Source: a candidate division KSB3 bacterium
Lineage (GTDB): Bacteria; Moduliflexota; Moduliflexia; Moduliflexales; Moduliflexaceae
NCBI GenBank assembly: GCA_002748425.1
Contig: PDSJ01000034.1
Coordinates: forward strand, 1 to 45,994
Length of the DNA stretch: 45,994 nucleotides
Direction: 5' to 3'
This document shows, one piece after another, positions 18,811 to 26,628 of this stretch. The translations under genes and the position numbers were made by a program. The notes beneath the pieces are model-generated. The model ran no database searches, was not told the origin of the DNA, and saw only the letters and a list, made by a program, of their open reading frames with translations. Numbering within the stretch: position 1 is the stretch's first letter; each line of letters starts with the position of its first letter.

Positions 18811-19760
18811 GGTGACAGAGAAATACGCGGGTTCAAGAAGCCGTACAGTAAATCAACAAGCAGATGTAACATGCTGAAAACAATTGCCAAAAAGGCAGTA
18901 ACCCCCTGGACCACTGCAAAATCTCGTCCGGAGATCGCCCCCAGCAGCAAGCGTCCGATACCGGGCAACGCGAAAATCTGCTCGATAATAATCGCTCCCC
19001 CCAGCAGATAGCCGAATTGCATCCCGGCAATGGTCACCACTGGCAGCAAGGCATTCCGCAGCGCATGATGCGCAATCACTCCAGACTCCTTCAGCCCTTT
19101 TGCTCTTGCCACGATCACATAATCTTTTTCCAGTTCCTCAAGCAAAGAGATTCTGATCATACGTGTCAGAATGGCGGCGCGGATGAAACCAAGCGAAAAA
19201 GCCGGCAGAGCCAAATGCCGCAGCCATTCCAGAGGATTTTCAGAAAATTCCACATATCCCAGAAGCGGGAAGCACTGCAATTTTACGGAGAACGCAAGCA
19301 TCAGGAGAATTCCCAGCCAAAAACTCGGTACCGCCAAGCCCAACTGTGCGATCAGAAGCCCGAAAAAATCAAGCCAGGACCAGGGGCGTAAGGCTGAAAG
19401 AATTCCCAAGGGACACGCGATCATCATGGAGATTATCAATGAAAACGCTGCCAGCCAGAAGGTGACGTGAATCCGGTCGGCCAGAAGCGATAACACGCTT
19501 TCATGCGAGCGAAGAGAGACCCCGAAATTCCCGCAACAAAGGTCTTTCAGCCACTGTACATACTGCAGCAGGATCGGACGATCCAGACCTAATAGCGCCC
19601 GTACTTCCTGCAAGCGCTCTTCAGGCGCTTCGAGTCCCACAATCAATTGTGCGGGCTCTCCAGGAACCAGACGCAAGATGACGAATACCACACTCACGAC
19701 CACCAATACGGTTATCAATGACGCTGCCACCCGCCGGATAAAATATACAGAGTAATTCAT
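18807..19760 (-). CDS. ABC transporter permease, DppB/OppB family
   Basis: Read from the ATG at 19760 (MNYSVYFIRRVAASLITVLV), giving 317 residues; a longer frame upstream lacks typical sequence. It is the DppB-type partner permease: N-terminal helix, then LRLVPGEPAQLIVG and the ALLGLDRPILLQYVQWLKDL region characteristic of the family, the EAA loop VARAKGLKESGVIAHHALRN, and terminal LLYGFLNPRISL. With DppC it would form the membrane channel for oligopeptides or similar solutes. The pair overlap by four bases. Absence of a local substrate-binding protein and DppD/F ATPases is notable. Confidence 0.93.
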   Translation of the reverse strand: MNYSVYFIRRVAASLITVLVVVSVVFVILRLVPGEPAQLIVGLEAPEERLQEVRALLGLDRPILLQYVQWLKDLCCGNFGVSLRSHESVLSLLADRIHVTFWLAAFSLIISMMIACPLGILSALRPWSWLDFFGLLIAQLGLAVPSFWLGILLMLAFSVKLQCFPLLGYVEFSENPLEWLRHLALPAFSLGFIRAAILTRMIRISLLEELEKDYVIVARAKGLKESGVIAHHALRNALLPVVTIAGMQFGYLLGGAIIIEQIFALPGIGRLLLGAISGRDFAVVQGVTAFLAIVFSMLHLLVDLLYGFLNPRISLSP

Positions 19761-19858
19761 TACATTATTCCTGGACTCTGCTTTCCCTGGCTTGTCAAGA
19801 AGAATCTTGCAGCAAACAGTGTGCGCATTTTCGAAATATACACAGCAAAATAACAAAC

Positions 19859-19887
19859 TTGACAATACTTGTCTTCATCATTATAGT
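19859..19887 (+). promoter_or_regulatory. Near-consensus sigma70 promoter upstream of a lysozyme remnant
   Basis: TTGACA (19859-19864), 17-base spacer, TATAGT (19882-19887). This is the best promoter match in the window and points at the GH25 remnant and then the PAN-domain gene at 20144, which it may drive. Confidence 0.7.
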
Positions 19888-19909
19888 CATCTAAAGAGAG
19901 AGAGAATAG

Positions 19910-20110
19910 TCGATCGACTGGGCTGCCGTGCTGAATGCAGGTTATCGTTTTGCCTTCATTAAAGCGAGCGACGGCGACAACTCCTGCTGGCATGATCCAA
20001 GCTTTCACCAGAATATGACCAGAGCTTATCAGGCCGGTGTCCTGATGGGAGCCTACCACGGTCACCTGTTACGATTTCTGGCTGGCTCATTCTGTATGAC
20101 GAATTTGTGA
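19910..20110 (+). pseudogene. GH25 lysozyme fragment
   Basis: A 66-codon fragment reading IDWAAVLNAGYRFAFIKASD then DPSFHQNMTRAYQAGVLMGAYHG. This matches the N-terminal part of GH25 (Chalaropsis-type) lysozymes, where I-D-W, F-A-F-I-K-A-(S/T)-(D/E)-G, D-P-x-F and G-A-Y-H recur. The frame is closed upstream by TAG (19907-19909), so the family's initial G-I-D-V-S motif is missing, and it stops soon after GAYHG, so the rest of the barrel and the catalytic acids downstream are absent. It is a relic rather than a working enzyme, sitting just behind an intact-looking promoter. Confidence 0.6.
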
Positions 20111-20143
20111 TCCCGTAACAAGACGCAGAAAGGAACCAAGATC

Positions 20144-20842
20144 ATGAAACGATTCCAAGTATTTTTTTTCCTGTGTGTTCTCATGCTGTCAGTGCCGACA
20201 GTTGCCGAAGAGAATTCAGACACACGTTCTCAAAACAGCGCTTCCCGCTCTGCTCAAAAGCAGGCTTTACCCAACTTCGAACTTGTGATTCGCTTTGACG
20301 CAGAAGCCGACAGCACCGCTTGGGAAGCTGAGATTTTTTCTCTTGTCACCGGGAGCCCTTCCGGAAAGGTCTCGTGGCAGCAGGCTGCAACAACACTTCA
20401 AAAAGGCAACTATGTCTTTGTCCTGCATTTTGAAGAAGCGATTCCGGAGATTCCGGCAAAAAAACCCTTCACATTTTCCATCACAGACCATGCAAAAACA
20501 ACGGTGACATTGACAACAGGCAGACCAAAAGAGCCTGAAATGGAGCGTGGTGTCGGACGGACGGGAGCTGATTTTAATGATTCCGATCCGCGACAGGGCC
20601 GCGATTATGTCAACTTCAAGCTTGCGAAAAACCAGGCCGAAGAGTGTCTGGCACGATGCAAGCGAGATCGGAACTGTGACGTCTATTCATATGCAGAACT
20701 TCCAGAATGGAACTATTCCCGCTGCTGGCTGATTCATGGTGCTGCCACAGCAAAAAAAGACGTGAATTCCGTTTCAGGCTGCATCCAGCGTCATTCATCG
20801 CCATATACGGTTCAAATCCTCAGCACGCCTCTTTCGGAATAA
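20144..20842 (+). CDS. Secreted PAN/Apple-domain protein
   Basis: A 232-residue protein with a Sec signal peptide (residues about 1-21, FFFLCVLMLSVPTVA) and an AAAGGA ribosome-binding site. The middle region (about 45-130) is beta-rich (ITDHAKTTVTLTTGRP) and unassigned. The region about 133-215 looks like a PAN/Apple module: GRTGADFNDSDPRQGRDY, then ECLARCKRDRNCDVYSYAE, CWLIHGAA and SVSGC, giving the cysteine spacing of PAN_4-type domains that bind protein or carbohydrate. It probably works in the periplasm or at the surface. It may be transcribed from the promoter at 19859; no partner gene overlaps. Confidence 0.75.
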   Translation: MKRFQVFFFLCVLMLSVPTVAEENSDTRSQNSASRSAQKQALPNFELVIRFDAEADSTAWEAEIFSLVTGSPSGKVSWQQAATTLQKGNYVFVLHFEEAIPEIPAKKPFTFSITDHAKTTVTLTTGRPKEPEMERGVGRTGADFNDSDPRQGRDYVNFKLAKNQAEECLARCKRDRNCDVYSYAELPEWNYSRCWLIHGAATAKKDVNSVSGCIQRHSSPYTVQILSTPLSE

Positions 20843-20925
20843 GCTCTCGGCTGCTCTTTGTCATGCAAGGCTGTCAACAGATTCCTTTACTGGAAAAAAT
20901 CCACGTCATCCCTTACGCTAAAACC

Positions 20926-20953
20926 TTGACAACATTTCTGTGTTCTGCATAGT
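20926..20953 (+). promoter_or_regulatory. Sigma70-like promoter for the PA14-VanZ-sulfatase gene
   Basis: TTGACA (20926-20931), 16-base spacer, CATAGT (20948-20953), about 110 bases upstream of the start codon. Confidence 0.55.
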
Positions 20954-21061
20954 CTTTTATACTTGTAACATACGCTCTCATTGGCCGCTAAAGATACACT
21001 ACAGACAGAACTTGCCGTTGCAGGACTGTTTTAATGCTATGAACTCGTGAGGAGTATCCTT

Positions 21062-24000
21062 ATGAAACTGAGAAATTCAACCGCAGTGAATATCTTGTTG
21101 CTCTGCCTGCTGGGCCTCAGCCTCGTGGCAGGACTTGTTGTCTACAGTTGCCGTCCGCTTTCTACCGGATTGCACGGGTCATATTACGATAATAAAAACT
21201 GGAGCGGCGACGTTATCGCAACAGGCCTCGATACGGAATTTTCCACTCGCACGCTGGCTCACATTAAAGAACGCCTGGGACAAAATGTGTTCAGCATCAT
21301 CTGGAAAGGCCATCTGTTCATACCAGAAACTGATCTTTACCAATTTTGGACCAACTCTGACGACGGCTCGGAGCTGTTCATCGACGGCCATCTTGTGGTC
21401 GCAAACGGTGGTGATCACGTCTTGAAATTGGAGCAAGGGAGCATTCACCTTCACAAAGGTCTGCACAGTATCACCATTCGCTATATGCAAGGCGGTGGAG
21501 ATGCGGCCTTACGGGTTTTCTGGGCGCAGACTCCCTTTCCGCGCGCTCCAATGGAAAATGCATTGCTGCTTCCTGAAGGCAGCAGTGTTGTCCGATTTCA
21601 GCTCTATCACAATGTCCGAACCCTTGCTCCTCTTCTGTATGCAGCCTGGCTGTTCAGCCTGTTTGCGCTCTGGTTCTCATCACACCGTGCGCTGCGAAGG
21701 CAGCAACAAGGTGACCTTTTTCGCCATGTTCGTGCCCTCTTCTCGAGAGAGAGCGCCTTTGGACATGCCCTCACACGACTCTTTGTCCAGCCGCTGCGTT
21801 TTGCCGCCGAACGGATTCGCCTGCCGCAGGTCTATTACTGGGTGATTGTCGCGCTCTTCTCCCTGCTGATCTTTCTGACCCTTGCATATGCCAGAAACTT
21901 TTCAAATTTTATGATGGGACGCTACGGGACCGGCATCTTTTCTCAAATCACCCACTACGCTTTGCTGGCTGCAGCTGTCGCGCTTTTCTCATATATCTTT
22001 CGACTCAAGGGTCACCGTGCGTCCCGGATGCTTTCTTTGTATTTCATCACAGTCCTCTACATCTTTTTTTTAAGCCCCGGCTTTCGTGAACATGCTCTCG
22101 CGTTTTTCAGTTGGATCGGGCTGCATATGGATACAATTCGAGATTTGGAAATTTATCCACTCTACGCCGGCGAGAAAATTCACTTCTTAGAATACGGACT
22201 CCTGGGGTTGCTGCTCTGTAAGGCGTTCAGCTACAGCGTCAAAAACCGCTCTGCCTATCTCTTGTCATTGCTGCTGGTGTATATCATCGGCATGACTGAC
22301 GAAGGCATTCAATGGGCATTGCCGCAGCGTGTCGGCGAATATCGCGATATCTGGCTCAATATCACTTCCGGGGTCCTTGCAATTCTGGCTGTAGCGCTGG
22401 TCGTTCGTCCCCGTGTGTTTCAGGAAAACTTTCGTGCGGCGTCCTGGCGGCCCGTCTGCTATACGTCAGCGGCTGCCGTATTGTATACCGCCATATTTCT
22501 CCAGTTCGTCCACGGCTTTGGCTCATCCATATTCCATCCCGACAGCGGCTCGCAATTTATCTCAACATATTCAGAAGAACGGTTGCTGCAAATCGATAAA
22601 CAATTACTTCAGCGTGACGACGGAATCTTTACAGAAGACCTGCCGCGCTCGCTCCTCAATGCCTACAACTATGAAGCCAGGCGTCACCAGGAGCTGCGGG
22701 ATCGTTACTATCAGCAGGAACGGTTCTTCTACAGTTATTGCGAGCAGGAAATCCTTAAAACCTACTTCCGCTTTTATCTCAGAAAGAAAAATCTGCAATT
22801 TTTCGAATACGACGACAAGCAGCTTCAGATCGCTCCTGATGTGAACGAAAGGATTTTCTATCACAGTGAGGCGCAGGAATTGGCGATCACATGCTGCACA
22901 CAGACGGAGCTGTGGCTGTGTGCGATTTTGACGGCAGCTTTGCTCTGTCTGCTCGCAAGCGTCCTTCCTCTGAATAGCGGCCGCTCTCTTTCCACTCACT
23001 CAAAGCCGGAAGCCCGTTTCGAACGTCTGATACTACGTCCGTTCTTTTGCCTCGTCATGCTGGCAGCACTCTTTGCAGCCCTGCGTCCTGATCCCAAAAC
23101 CCGTCCCCGCGACTATATCAACCTCCTGCTGCTCACGGTCGAAAGCACGCAGCCGGACTACTGGAGCGCATACGGCTATGAGAAAAACACCACACCGTTT
23201 TTTGATGATCTTGCATCACAGGGAGTGCTTTTCACAAATTCGATTGCTTCAAGTTCCTGGACAATCCCCGGTCTGACATCATTGATGACCGGCTTAAATC
23301 CGAATGTTCACGGCATCGATATTCGCGCTAAATTGATGGATCCGCGCATTCCAACGCTTTTCGAAGCCCTGGAGTCCCATGGTTACGCTATCGGAGACAC
23401 CAGTTATACCCTGACAGAGCCTTCTATTAACAGTGTCTTTAAGAAAAAAGACATCTCTCCGGACGTTGCGCTTGCCGAGGGACGTTCCGAAGAGTCGTAC
23501 CTGCTCTCCTGGATGGAAAAGCACCAGGATGAGCCGTTTTTTGGGTGGGTGCATTTCCACACGACTCATTTGCCTTACAGGGCCGCTCCTCCGTATAACC
23601 AAATGTTTCTGGAAGACGTTGATCCAGATGTCTTGCAAGACGAACAGATCAAATTCGTCACATCCAATATCATTGTCAGGAAAGGGGAGATCGAATTCGA
23701 CACGGAACGCCACGCCCCGGCAATCCATGCCCTGTATGCCCAGGTTCTGCGTCAACAAGACGCAAAAATCGGGAAAGTCGTCATGAAATTGAAGGAATTA
23801 GGTCTCCTGGATAATACCCTGATTGTCATCACTGCGGATCATGGCGAGGAGCAGTTGGAACACGGATTTATCGGTCATGCGTCAACCTCCTGGGACACTA
23901 CAGTGTATGATGACCTGATTCAGATTCCTTTGCTGGTCTTCTATCCTCGGGCCTTACAACGCGGTATCACAGTCGAGGACCAGGTTCGACAGATCGACTT

Positions 24001-24730
24001 CATGCCGACTGTCCTCGATCTGCTTGAAATTCCGCTCGCCGCTCAGGTTCAGGGACAATCCTATCTCCCGCTCCTGAAAGGAGAAGGAGACTTCAGACCT
24101 GACAGTGCCTTTTCTGAAACGACCCCCTGCGGCTACAGTTGTCCGTCCCGTCTGACACATAAACGTCTACGCTCACTTCGCACCAACGACTGGAAGCTCA
24201 TTTCCGTGTACGATCGCGAAAAAGACAGCGCTGCCTGGGAGCTTTACAATCTCAAAGAGGACCCGGCCGAAAGCAAAAACGTCTTCAGCGACCATCCGGA
24301 CATTGTCAAATTGCTTCAGCAGGCGATGCAGCGCTGGATAGACGCGCCGCAGGATTTCGACTATCATGAAAAACAGCAGGAAGGAACTCATTATCTTGAT
24401 GAAGATGTCGAACTTCGCCCCATTGTCCTTTTTCCAAAAGTCGGGACAGTCCTGACACCCGAGACGCACGGAAAGCGCGTGCTGGTGGAATGGATCGGTC
24501 GTGAAGACACTGAATATATCATCGAATATGAAGTTGGAACCGGCGGCTATCACATGACCGGCGAACTCGAAGTGACGGGTCCTAAACAGTGGTACGGCCC
24601 CTTTCCCGAAGACATCTGGCAGGCATTGCCGCTTTACAATCCCTGGCGGTTCCGGATCATCCCTAAAGCGCACCGGACCTATCCGAGTGAATGGATCACG
24701 TTTGAGATGCAGAATAACGAAACATCGTGA
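21062..24730 (+). CDS. PA14-VanZ-sulfatase-fold fusion membrane protein
   Basis: 1222 residues from the ATG at 21062, chosen because GAGGAG lies 7 bases before it. Order: signal anchor (about 8-30); PA14-like carbohydrate-binding beta domain (about 33-160, DLYQFWTNSDDGSELFIDG); helices near 190-210 and 255-275; a VanZ-like membrane region (about 290-445, with GEKIHFLEYGLLGLLL and MTDEGIQWALPQRVGEYRD); a helical charged region (about 500-600); more helices; an alkaline-phosphatase-superfamily domain (about 685-1095) with TVESTQPDYWSAYGYEKNTT and ITADHGEEQLEHG metal motifs; and a C-terminal beta domain. The position equivalent to the formylglycine residue is Thr734 (SWTIPGLTSL), so it resembles Thr-nucleophile phosphoglycerol transferases more than true sulfatases. 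Likely acts on an envelope glycan or lipid; substrate unknown. Confidence 0.85.
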   Translation: MKLRNSTAVNILLLCLLGLSLVAGLVVYSCRPLSTGLHGSYYDNKNWSGDVIATGLDTEFSTRTLAHIKERLGQNVFSIIWKGHLFIPETDLYQFWTNSDDGSELFIDGHLVVANGGDHVLKLEQGSIHLHKGLHSITIRYMQGGGDAALRVFWAQTPFPRAPMENALLLPEGSSVVRFQLYHNVRTLAPLLYAAWLFSLFALWFSSHRALRRQQQGDLFRHVRALFSRESAFGHALTRLFVQPLRFAAERIRLPQVYYWVIVALFSLLIFLTLAYARNFSNFMMGRYGTGIFSQITHYALLAAAVALFSYIFRLKGHRASRMLSLYFITVLYIFFLSPGFREHALAFFSWIGLHMDTIRDLEIYPLYAGEKIHFLEYGLLGLLLCKAFSYSVKNRSAYLLSLLLVYIIGMTDEGIQWALPQRVGEYRDIWLNITSGVLAILAVALVVRPRVFQENFRAASWRPVCYTSAAAVLYTAIFLQFVHGFGSSIFHPDSGSQFISTYSEERLLQIDKQLLQRDDGIFTEDLPRSLLNAYNYEARRHQELRDRYYQQERFFYSYCEQEILKTYFRFYLRKKNLQFFEYDDKQLQIAPDVNERIFYHSEAQELAITCCTQTELWLCAILTAALLCLLASVLPLNSGRSLSTHSKPEARFERLILRPFFCLVMLAALFAALRPDPKTRPRDYINLLLLTVESTQPDYWSAYGYEKNTTPFFDDLASQGVLFTNSIASSSWTIPGLTSLMTGLNPNVHGIDIRAKLMDPRIPTLFEALESHGYAIGDTSYTLTEPSINSVFKKKDISPDVALAEGRSEESYLLSWMEKHQDEPFFGWVHFHTTHLPYRAAPPYNQMFLEDVDPDVLQDEQIKFVTSNIIVRKGEIEFDTERHAPAIHALYAQVLRQQDAKIGKVVMKLKELGLLDNTLIVITADHGEEQLEHGFIGHASTSWDTTVYDDLIQIPLLVFYPRALQRGITVEDQVRQIDFMPTVLDLLEIPLAAQVQGQSYLPLLKGEGDFRPDSAFSETTPCGYSCPSRLTHKRLRSLRTNDWKLISVYDREKDSAAWELYNLKEDPAESKNVFSDHPDIVKLLQQAMQRWIDAPQDFDYHEKQQEGTHYLDEDVELRPIVLFPKVGTVLTPETHGKRVLVEWIGREDTEYIIEYEVGTGGYHMTGELEVTGPKQWYGPFPEDIWQALPLYNPWRFRIIPKAHRTYPSEWITFEMQNNETS

Positions 24731-24757
24731 GCTGATGCCGCGTTGCCAGTACTTCCC

Positions 24758-24784
24758 TCTCCCTCCACTGCACAGGGAGGGAGA
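24758..24784. terminator. Hairpin between convergent genes
   Basis: TCTCCCTCC (24758-24766) pairs with GGAGGGAGA (24776-24784) around a 9-base loop, in the 92-base gap between the convergent sulfatase-fusion and cyclophilin-like genes. It is probably a bidirectional terminator, although the U tract is poor. Confidence 0.5.
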
Positions 24785-24822
24785 GAAAGAACATGATCAT
24801 ACGACACAGCCGATGATAAACG

Positions 24823-25197
24823 CTATTCGGCAGGCGAGATATATACATACGTCCCGTCCTGCACCCCTCGTAATCTTGTCGCGTCATCCAGCACACGGCC
24901 GAACACATTCACAGGACCGGCTGCACGCGGCTGCTCGTCAGCGCTCACTGGTGTCGGGCCATAGAAAATACAAAAGGCCCGCCCAGGAGGCCAATACGCC
25001 AAATCTCCCAGCTCAACATCGGCTTTGGCGTCCCCAGCTTGCTTCATATCAACAGGAATTGTGAAATAAATCTCATCGCCCCAGACATTTGCTGCGCCCT
25101 CAATGGGAAGCGCATCCCAGATCAGCTGAGCGCTTGAACTGTCATTCAATTCTGCCGACAATGAATGATTTCCAACAGCAATCGTAATTTTTTTCAT
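24823..25197 (-). CDS. Cyclophilin-like fold protein (TM1367-type)
   Basis: 124 residues from the ATG at 25197, preceded by GAGGAG at a 9-base spacing. The sequence MKKITIAVGNHSLSAELNDS, IWDALPIEGAANVWGDEIYF and FCIFYGPTP corresponds to the small bacterial cyclophilin-like family (PF04126), beta-barrel proteins related to cyclophilin but of unproven activity. No signal peptide, so cytoplasmic. Single gene, convergent with the sulfatase fusion and divergent from the transferase at 25499. Confidence 0.8.
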   Translation of the reverse strand: MKKITIAVGNHSLSAELNDSSSAQLIWDALPIEGAANVWGDEIYFTIPVDMKQAGDAKADVELGDLAYWPPGRAFCIFYGPTPVSADEQPRAAGPVNVFGRVLDDATRLRGVQDGTYVYISPAE

Positions 25198-25394
25198 ACT
25201 GCCTATCTCCTCTTGATTCATGTAAACGTCGTCTTGACAACTTGCTCACAGGCCTCGCTTAGAAAGCTGGCTCAATCCTAAAAGCTGTCAACATCTATTG
25301 AGTCTTCTCATGGCCCCTGTCAATAATATTCCAACAGGATATTTTCCAGACAATACGACCGGACTGCGGCATCCAAAGAGTGCTCCAAAGATGC

Positions 25395-25423
25395 TTGACA
25401 GCTTTCTTATATCAATTTTTAGT
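25395..25423 (+). promoter_or_regulatory. Sigma70-like promoter upstream of bpt
   Basis: TTGACA (25395-25400), 17-base spacer, TTTAGT (25418-25423), about 75 bases before the start codon. Confidence 0.5.
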
Positions 25424-25498
25424 GCCCATGAAAGCAGCAGTACAGGAACAGTCTCTAGAAACGATACCGCAAAAACGACGCAACTCACCAGGCGTTCT

Positions 25499-26194
25499 AT
25501 GAAACAAAAATACATTCTCTACCAGTCCGATAACGGTCCTTGCCCTTACCTTCCCGATCGCCGATGGATGACGCACAGTTTTTATGCCGACACTCTGTCA
25601 CCGGCTTTTTACGAATGTTTGACCGCAAAAGGATTCCGCCGCAGCGGGCAGGCTTTTTATCAAAACCACTGTCCCGACTGTGCCGCCTGTCTGCCAATCC
25701 GAATCAACGTACAGCGCTTCAGCCCCAGCCGCTCGCAGCGCAGAGTCTTAACAAAAAATCTTGACATCAGTTATACCCGCTGCAGGGCAGTTTTTGAAAG
25801 CCGCGATTTTGAACTCTACGCCAAATATCTTCGGCATCGACACCCCGAATCGCCAAACACGACGCGGGAAGGCTATGTCAGCTTTCTCATCGAATCACCG
25901 ATTCAGACTGAAATCATGCGCTACCATCTCAAAGGACACCTTGTCGGTCTGGGCTGGATCGATCTGATGCCCACGTCGTTGAGCAGCGTGTATTTTGCCT
26001 TTGACCCTGAATTTTCGTCTCGTAGCCTCGGAACCTACTCGATTCTTCAACAAATCAAATTAGCCCAACGACTCGGGAAGGAATGGCTGCAACTCGGGTT
26101 TTGGGTTGCCGCCAGCCAGAAAATGTCATATAAACGCAATTTCCGTCCCTGTGAAATTTTAGTACGTAAGCGTTGGAAGGAATTATCAGGATAG
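25499..26194 (+). CDS. bpt: Aspartate/glutamate aminoacyl-tRNA-protein transferase (Bpt/Ate-like)
   Basis: 231 residues read from ATG 25499; the upstream in-frame extension lacks family sequence and contains the promoter. Family hallmarks are CPYLPDRRWMTHSFYAD near the N-terminus, FRRSGQAFYQNHCPDCAACL with the conserved cysteines, PIRINVQRFSPSRSQRRVL, and the C-terminal GNAT-like part VYFAFDPEFSSRSLGTYSI and LGFWVAASQKMSYKRNF. These enzymes attach leucine (Bpt) or arginine (Ate1) to N-terminal acidic residues, marking proteins for N-end-rule degradation by ClpSAP. No clp genes are adjacent. Which amino acid is transferred cannot be settled here. Confidence 0.88.
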   Translation: MKQKYILYQSDNGPCPYLPDRRWMTHSFYADTLSPAFYECLTAKGFRRSGQAFYQNHCPDCAACLPIRINVQRFSPSRSQRRVLTKNLDISYTRCRAVFESRDFELYAKYLRHRHPESPNTTREGYVSFLIESPIQTEIMRYHLKGHLVGLGWIDLMPTSLSSVYFAFDPEFSSRSLGTYSILQQIKLAQRLGKEWLQLGFWVAASQKMSYKRNFRPCEILVRKRWKELSG

Positions 26195-26628
26195 CTCGAT
26201 TTTGCAGAACGTGACATCGAAAAATCCTTCATTCTTGCCCCCGTTGTCTGCAGGGTGTATGACGCATACTGGATATTTGCCTCAATGGCGCAGGCTGACA
26301 GGTCAAGTTTGCTCGCAAGATACAATAAAACAGAGAATTTTTATGCAAGATCACGTAAACATTCCGTCACAATGGTCAGCACCGCGATCTTGCCGTATAT
26401 AAACGGTTTCAGAGGCGTCAACAATCAAAGGATGACGAATTTTTTAAAATAATTATTAATCCATCATTGACAAAAACCAACCTTATCCTTCAAAAGGATT
26501 ATGCAAACATCTACTTCATGAAAACAGATTGTGATGGAATCTGTTTTTGAGATGATTTTTTAATACTATTTGGAGGGATATGCAACTGTTGTACTGTTGG
26601 TTTATTCACTTAACAAAGGAGGTTTGTA
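26195..26628. other. 434-base leader region with terminator-like hairpin
   Basis: No convincing gene. GCAAGATC (26345-26352) and GATCTTGC (26386-26393) form a weak inverted pair. At 26521-26547 AAAACAGATT and AATCTGTTTT pair perfectly around a 7-base loop and end in a U run: a rho-independent terminator or attenuator for plus-strand transcription, about 80 bases before the repeat lipoprotein start. A short minus-strand frame near the bpt stop (NEGFFDVTFCKIEL) looks protein-like but is too short to assign. Confidence 0.45.
26521..26548 (+). terminator. Intrinsic terminator/attenuator in the lipoprotein leader
   Basis: 10-bp perfect stem (26521-26530 with 26538-26547), loop GTGATGG, followed by U residues. 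It is far (about 330 bases) from the bpt stop, so it may act as a leader attenuator for the lipoprotein gene. Confidence 0.5.

Noticed and set aside
21062..24730. The sulfatase-fold protein as client of the anSME-like radical SAM enzyme
   Set aside because: The position to be modified appears to be Thr, not Cys or Ser, and the genes are about 8 kb apart on opposite strands.
26195..26330. Minus-strand gene overlapping the bpt 3' end
   Set aside because: Only about 30 codons of protein-like sequence before an in-frame stop; no start or ribosome-binding site.
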